Assembly: GCA_025363505.1 (NCBI GenBank)
Contig: JANYDV010000147.1
Coordinates: 1 to 18,499, forward strand
Direction: 5' to 3'
Length of the DNA: 18,499 nucleotides
From: Bacteroidota bacterium
GTDB taxonomy: Bacteria; Bacteroidota; Ignavibacteria; Palsa-1295
This document shows, piece by piece, positions 14,338-18,499 of the stretch. Position numbers and translations under genes: made by a program. How positions within the stretch are numbered: the first letter of the stretch is position 1; each line of letters opens with the position of its first letter. Below the pieces are notes generated by a model that was not told the DNA's origin, made no database searches, and worked only from the letters and a program-made list of their open reading frames with translations.

Positions 14338-17300
14338 TTACTTTTGTACTGAGATCATTCGTGAAACAATTGTTCCGCTACTTTCGAGACGTACCACGTA
14401 AGTGCCATTAAGCAGATCACTAACATCGAGCGAAATTCCGTAATACCCTTGTTTCTGAGTTTGGTCAAGCATCTGTTTCACTTCCCTACCAAGCATATCA
14501 TATACACTGATTTGCACACGATTTTCATTAGAGACGGTATAATGTAACGTCGTCTGTTTTGCGATCGGATTTGGGGTTGGCTCATCAATCGTTATATTCT
14601 GTTGCGTCCCTGCTTTAGAAACGAGTGAAGGTGCACAAGAGCCAACGATGACGATTGCCGAACCCGAAAGCGACCCCCACGGTGGTGGCATAGTTGCGAT
14701 TGAACTCAAGCCTCGATAGATAGTATCAATACCATTATTATAGATTACCGTTTCACCGAGTGTCTGATCAATTTCAAGAATAATACTGCGTGTCGATTCA
14801 TCTTTCGATGCAGCAAATTGTAATAATACTAAAGAATCGAGAGGCGCACGTGCACTAAGATATGGTGTTGCCGAAAATTTGTGTCCTTCGATCGTGATCG
14901 TAGATCCGCTCGGTGTTCCCGTGACATTCCAACCTGATGCTGTTGCTGTTGCTATCGTAGAAACCCCGAGAAAGCGCACTGAGTTAATATCACCACGCAT
15001 CGTAAAACTAAACTTGAAATCACTAATCTTTTTTTGCAAGAGAGGGAAGGTATCATTCGATACGAAATAGACAGGTATCTCAAAGTTTTGCGACTGATGT
15101 ATCTGCTTCCCTTTTTGCATTGCGAGATCTTGAATCCAAACACGGAGATCAACCGATGCTGAATGCAAGGGTATTCGAGCAGTCGAGAGCGTGCCCCAAT
15201 AATCAATTGCGCTAACCGTACCAGAAGATGATTGACCAATTTGCGGACGCTGTAATATAAACGAAGTAACGGGTTTTCGGTTGGCAGCTACAATATATGA
15301 ACTGAGATTTTGCTCATTGAGTGTACCGATGGTCTGCAGACCACGATCATAGGTTGTCGAATCAGTAATTGTGACTTTTATTTGCTGCTTGTCGAGATAC
15401 TCTGCGACGATCTGCGGTGCCATTACGTCGGGCTTGTAACGATAGCACCACTCACGTTGCCAGAAATTACCATTACAATCAACGACATTCACAGTGACAC
15501 AAGCAACAGAATCTACAGACAAGGAATCGGCAACAGTCAGTATAAATGACGGTGCAGTTTTTGTATGAGTCGAACAATTATAGTAGATCGTGGCAGGTGT
15601 GATGATGCCGGTATTATTGGTAAACCACACTGAGTCAAGCCCCAGATCCCAGATTACAGTATCAAGATTCGTTGGCGGATCATTAAAATGTACATCATTA
15701 ATGTCGACAGAAATACTTGTTAGATTCGTTATTGGATCGGGCGTGAAAAAAATATTCGGTGGGAATATATCGGTTCCGACCCCACGATAGATACAAACAG
15801 TATCACTGACATTTCCCGCAAGATCGTTCGCTTTGACACAAAAGCCACAAACTTTGCTTGTATCAATGATCTTTACATCAAAATAGAATTCGCGCTGATG
15901 TTGCGTTGCGATTCGCGTGGGCGGCACAAGTCCATTTGGTGGGAAAGTTACGTTATTACTGTTTGAAATAAAAATCTGATCGATAGTGCGATCCCACGTA
16001 GTATCATCTTTTACAATAACGTGCCATAATCCGACCACTGAGCCATCAGCAAATACTGTTAAGCGCGGTGCTAATTTATCGGGGATAGTACAATAATAAA
16101 AACACGTATCAGAATAATTTTTTGCCCCATCAACAGCTCTGATACAAATATTGCCGTCAAGCATTGAGTCCCTGACGCTCACAGAAAATTGTTTGTACCG
16201 AATCCCTTTTTGGAACGGGGTAATATGTAATTCCATATTTCCATCACCGCTGAGCACATAGACCGAGTCTATACCTTTGTCATACGGGCGGTCATCAAGC
16301 GCCTCGAGCGAGTCAAGACGAATATTACACATTACGGTGTCATATCCCCCGTGTCGTTCGAGTATTGCATAGAGTGGTTTGAGCGTATCAGGCACGATGT
16401 ATTTCGGGTGCGGAGGCATACAATACACTTCAGAGCTGGTATTGCCGATACAATCTTCAAATGTAAATGTAAAACATCCGCCGATAGTCGAGTCTAATTG
16501 TCGAATGATTATTTTATGAATGTCCTTGTCATTGAAACAAGGTTTGATCGGTGTCTCAAGACCGATCACAAACATCGTTGAGTCAGTTCGTGAATCGGCA
16601 ATTGCCTTAAAACTCTTCAGCCCCCTATCAGTCGTCCGATCATCATGGACTCGTATAGTATCGATAAATACTCCGTCATTTGTTTGATCAACCGCATTAG
16701 AGTATATCGGCGGATCGACGTCTAACTCCGCACATTCAATAATAACACCATGTTCGCAGTAGTCACCATTGCCGGTAGGATCAACAAAGGTCGGAATCCC
16801 CAATGAGGTTGTGCCGGTCAGTGTTAAAGTCGAATGAAAGTCTCCTTGACAAAAATAAACCGGGTCTGCAAGCAAATACCAATCAAATACCTGAACACCC
16901 CCTGGTACGATAGTGACGACACCATTATTTCTGGGTAATCGCTGCGTTTTACCAATGGGTATATATGGTGGTGGTGTATCGACGACCGTCAGATGTGGAC
17001 CTGCGGCTAACGTGAATGAGGTATTAAAGGAAAATTCGTGCTGATCGGGATCGAATGCATAGAATTCTAAATTAAACGGATTAGGGATGTATTGTTGAAG
17101 CCCCTTCTGCCAATGTATTCTATGGGGGTAAAAGAGTATCCCAAAAATATTACCGTTGCAAATTTCGAACTCACCGGTTCCATAGGAAGTAATACCAATG
17201 ACTGTAGTTTCCTTTCCGTTAATCGAAATAGCGGACCACTCCAATAAAACAGCATCATCCTCAGTCAGTGCCGATCCGATTGGCCAACCTGGATTACTTC

Positions 17301-18090
17301 CGAATGCCGTTTGGGTAAGTGTGTACCAATCGCCAATGGTCATTCGAATAGGCTTCTTGTAGACCGCCGGCGGGAAATCAAGATACCCTTGCCCACTAAG
17401 TCCGGGATTAAGATCCGGCAACCCCCAAAGAAAAGCAAGATAAAACCACGGCAGTGGTTCATTCCCCCCGGTTGTGGTGTTAGGGATTTGCTCCCACTTC
17501 AAATGATAGCCATAACGATGTAATATTTTTGGACCATCGGTTGAATTGGGTTGTCCGCGATGTGAGTGGTCGTTTGGGTCAGTAATTTGGACATCATTGA
17601 GCCACTGACAACTTGCACCTGCCGGTGTATTCGTATTGTTTTTGATGCTCCATCGTAAGACGATCTGTCCGCTGCGTTCGTACTTTACGGGATAGACATC
17701 TTGTATAATATCAACGCCATTCCTATTGGACCAAACAGTACGAACGGTATCGGCTATTTTCGAAGTAAGACCGTCGTTAAGTACATTATATCCGGGCGGC
17801 GGAGAGGAAAGAATACTATTATTAGAATAGATCTGTCCTTTGATAGCAACCGAGAAATAGCATTTATCGTAAAAATTTAATTGGGCACTGTTATTGACAC
17901 GCCCCGGAGGAATCAAGATACAAACTTTTCCATTTGACGGTTGGACGTCACCGACAACATATTGGTTGCCCGTTTGGAAATTTTGGGCATACGCAATGTC
18001 TGAGCAAAAGCACGCAATAATACACAAACAAAGAGCACTTGCTCTAATCAATGCCAATTGAGGACGCAATATTCCGACACGACCTACCAT
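14338..18090 (-). CDS. Large T9SS-secreted protein with five diverged Ig-like repeats and a type A sorting domain
   Basis: This is a 1250-residue exported protein. Residues 1-36 form a signal peptide with a longish n-region, ending in AYAQ. Residues 37 to about 460 are beta-rich and match no family I recognise. Five repeats of about 95-115 residues then follow, each marked by D-D/S-x-T/P-x-W/Y/T-D-x-G-L/I: DDRTTDRGL (483), DDRPYDKGI (599), DDTTWDRTI (695), LDTVIWDLGL (809) and DSTTYDRGL (910). The first four are followed by cysteine-bearing strands such as CGFCVKANDLAGNVSDTVC, and most begin with PDxxxP. Residues about 990-1150 may be a cohesin-like sandwich (low confidence). The last 85 residues (TIDEPTPNP ... 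ISVQK) are a T9SS sorting domain. No catalytic motif was seen, so a structural or adhesive surface role is the best guess. The gene upstream (partial at the right edge) ends in a near-copy of the same sorting domain. Confidence 0.85.
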   Translation of the reverse strand: MVGRVGILRPQLALIRASALCLCIIACFCSDIAYAQNFQTGNQYVVGDVQPSNGKVCILIPPGRVNNSAQLNFYDKCYFSVAIKGQIYSNNSILSSPPPGYNVLNDGLTSKIADTVRTVWSNRNGVDIIQDVYPVKYERSGQIVLRWSIKNNTNTPAGASCQWLNDVQITDPNDHSHRGQPNSTDGPKILHRYGYHLKWEQIPNTTTGGNEPLPWFYLAFLWGLPDLNPGLSGQGYLDFPPAVYKKPIRMTIGDWYTLTQTAFGSNPGWPIGSALTEDDAVLLEWSAISINGKETTVIGITSYGTGEFEICNGNIFGILFYPHRIHWQKGLQQYIPNPFNLEFYAFDPDQHEFSFNTSFTLAAGPHLTVVDTPPPYIPIGKTQRLPRNNGVVTIVPGGVQVFDWYLLADPVYFCQGDFHSTLTLTGTTSLGIPTFVDPTGNGDYCEHGVIIECAELDVDPPIYSNAVDQTNDGVFIDTIRVHDDRTTDRGLKSFKAIADSRTDSTMFVIGLETPIKPCFNDKDIHKIIIRQLDSTIGGCFTFTFEDCIGNTSSEVYCMPPHPKYIVPDTLKPLYAILERHGGYDTVMCNIRLDSLEALDDRPYDKGIDSVYVLSGDGNMELHITPFQKGIRYKQFSVSVRDSMLDGNICIRAVDGAKNYSDTCFYYCTIPDKLAPRLTVFADGSVVGLWHVIVKDDTTWDRTIDQIFISNSNNVTFPPNGLVPPTRIATQHQREFYFDVKIIDTSKVCGFCVKANDLAGNVSDTVCIYRGVGTDIFPPNIFFTPDPITNLTSISVDINDVHFNDPPTNLDTVIWDLGLDSVWFTNNTGIITPATIYYNCSTHTKTAPSFILTVADSLSVDSVACVTVNVVDCNGNFWQREWCYRYKPDVMAPQIVAEYLDKQQIKVTITDSTTYDRGLQTIGTLNEQNLSSYIVAANRKPVTSFILQRPQIGQSSSGTVSAIDYWGTLSTARIPLHSASVDLRVWIQDLAMQKGKQIHQSQNFEIPVYFVSNDTFPLLQKKISDFKFSFTMRGDINSVRFLGVSTIATATASGWNVTGTPSGSTITIEGHKFSATPYLSARAPLDSLVLLQFAASKDESTRSIILEIDQTLGETVIYNNGIDTIYRGLSSIATMPPPWGSLSGSAIVIVGSCAPSLVSKAGTQQNITIDEPTPNPIAKQTTLHYTVSNENRVQISVYDMLGREVKQMLDQTQKQGYYGISLDVSDLLNGTYVVRLESSGTIVSRMISVQK

Positions 18091-18108
18091 ATTGATTGCC
18101 TACCATAT
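18083..18108. repeat. Short direct repeat at the start of the 1250-residue gene
   Basis: The 10-mer cctaccatat occurs at 18083-18092 and again at 18099-18108. On the minus strand each copy reads ATATGGTAGG, so the start codon of the large gene and its flanks are duplicated 16 nt upstream, out of frame. The upstream ATG (18106) opens a frame of about 20 codons that overlaps the real start and then stops. This may be chance or a small duplication. Confidence 0.5.
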
Positions 18109-18166
18109 ATCACTATCATTACCAACAGAAAACCAACTAAATCGTTTAGAAAAAGCATCTGCTGTA

Positions 18167-18200
18167 AATACAAAACGCTCCGATCGGAGCGTTTTGTATT
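18167..18200 (-). terminator. Perfect 34-bp palindrome, probable rho-independent terminator of the right-edge gene
   Basis: The half-site aatacaaaacgctccga (18167-18183) is followed without spacer by its exact reverse complement (18184-18200). On the minus strand this folds as a GC-rich stem (ACGCTCC...GGAGCGT) running into TTTTGTATTT, 17 nt past the stop codon at 18218. It should end transcription of the partial gene and isolate the 1250-residue gene, which therefore needs a promoter in 18091-18166. Symmetry makes it a possible terminator in both directions. Confidence 0.8.
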
Positions 18201-18217
18201 GTGTAAGATTGAGATAT

Positions 18218-18499
18218 TTATTTCTGAACAGAGACAAGTTTAGAAACGACAGTACCGTTGCTTTCGAGTCGGACATTATATTGTCCGTTTGGCAGATCAC
18301 TGACATCAAGTGATATACCGTAATAGCCTTGTTTTTGTGTTTGGTCAACCAAATGTCTCACTTCTCTTCCAAGCATATCAAAGACACTGATCAGTACATG
18401 ACTTTCTTCTGAAACAGTATAGTGCAAGGTCGTTTGCTTTGAGATTGGGTTTGGTGTCGGCTCATCGATGGTGACAATTTTTTGTGATAATCCATTCGA
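18218..18499 (-). CDS. C-terminal fragment of another T9SS cargo protein, runs off the right edge
   Basis: The last 93 residues of a protein are visible; the frame is open to the window edge, so the true start lies outside. They form a complete type A T9SS sorting domain: TIDEPTPNP, LHYTVSEE, ISVFDMLGREV, GYYGISLDVSDLPNGQY and a terminal KLVSVQK. Such domains direct export through the outer membrane by T9SS and are normally cleaved or anchored by the sortase PorU. Over 85 aligned residues I count 66 identities with the C terminus of the neighbouring 1250-residue protein, so the two cargo genes probably share a recent common origin, at least in this part. Nothing can be said about the functional domain of this protein. 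The gene ends just before a strong palindromic terminator. Confidence 0.85.
   Translation of the reverse strand, partial: SNGLSQKIVTIDEPTPNPISKQTTLHYTVSEESHVLISVFDMLGREVRHLVDQTQKQGYYGISLDVSDLPNGQYNVRLESNGTVVSKLVSVQK

Noticed and set aside
1..18499. A defence island, CRISPR array, toxin-antitoxin pair or mobile element
   Set aside because: No repeat-spacer array, transposase, integrase, terminal inverted repeats, or paired small toxin/antitoxin genes were seen. The AddB-like nuclease is better explained by housekeeping recombination or repair.

Overview
The window reads as a chromosomal segment from a member of the Bacteroidota/Chlorobiota lineage, most plausibly a Kapabacteria- or Ignavibacteria-like organism. 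Three observations support this: several large secreted proteins end in C-terminal sorting domains of the type IX secretion system (T9SS); one protein carries a GWxTD domain, a family typical of the Chlorobi/Ignavibacteria side of that superphylum; and most genes lack an obvious Shine-Dalgarno sequence. The lineage is inferred from gene content alone. No rRNA, tRNA, CRISPR array, insertion sequence or phage gene was seen. The window looks like ordinary, densely packed chromosome with an envelope/secretion flavour.

Layout, left to right. The left edge holds the N-terminal 131 codons of ptsI (PTS enzyme I, minus strand). A rho-independent terminator separates it from a T9SS-secreted reprolysin-like metallopeptidase (511-3054, minus). 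Next is a tightly packed minus-strand run of seven genes, transcribed from 12582 down to 3190: rimO, a GWxTD-domain protein, a degenerate glycerate-kinase-like protein, three small exported proteins of unknown function, and a large AddB-like nuclease. The junctions are an 11-nt overlap and gaps of 50, 4, 6, 2 and 3 nt. Two of the small exported proteins share a C-terminal module, and one of these also carries a region resembling the GspG major pseudopilin behind a lipoprotein signal.

A 74-bp divergent spacer separates rimO from the only plus-strand gene (12657-14336), a secreted protein with two lamin-tail domains. That gene converges, with one base between stop codons, on a 1250-residue T9SS cargo protein (14338-18090, minus) containing five diverged Ig-like repeats. 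Upstream of that gene is a perfect 34-bp palindrome that probably terminates the gene running off the right edge. The right-edge gene is another T9SS cargo, and its C-terminal sorting domain is 66/85 residues identical (hand-counted) to that of the 1250-residue protein.

Functionally, the window combines translation (rimO), sugar phosphotransfer (ptsI), recombination or DNA repair (AddB-like nuclease) and T9SS-exported surface proteins. The most unusual parts are the cluster of uncharacterised exported proteins inside the rimO-to-nuclease operon and the apparent loss of active-site signatures in the glycerate-kinase-like member. I did not find a clear-cut new defence or mobile system.
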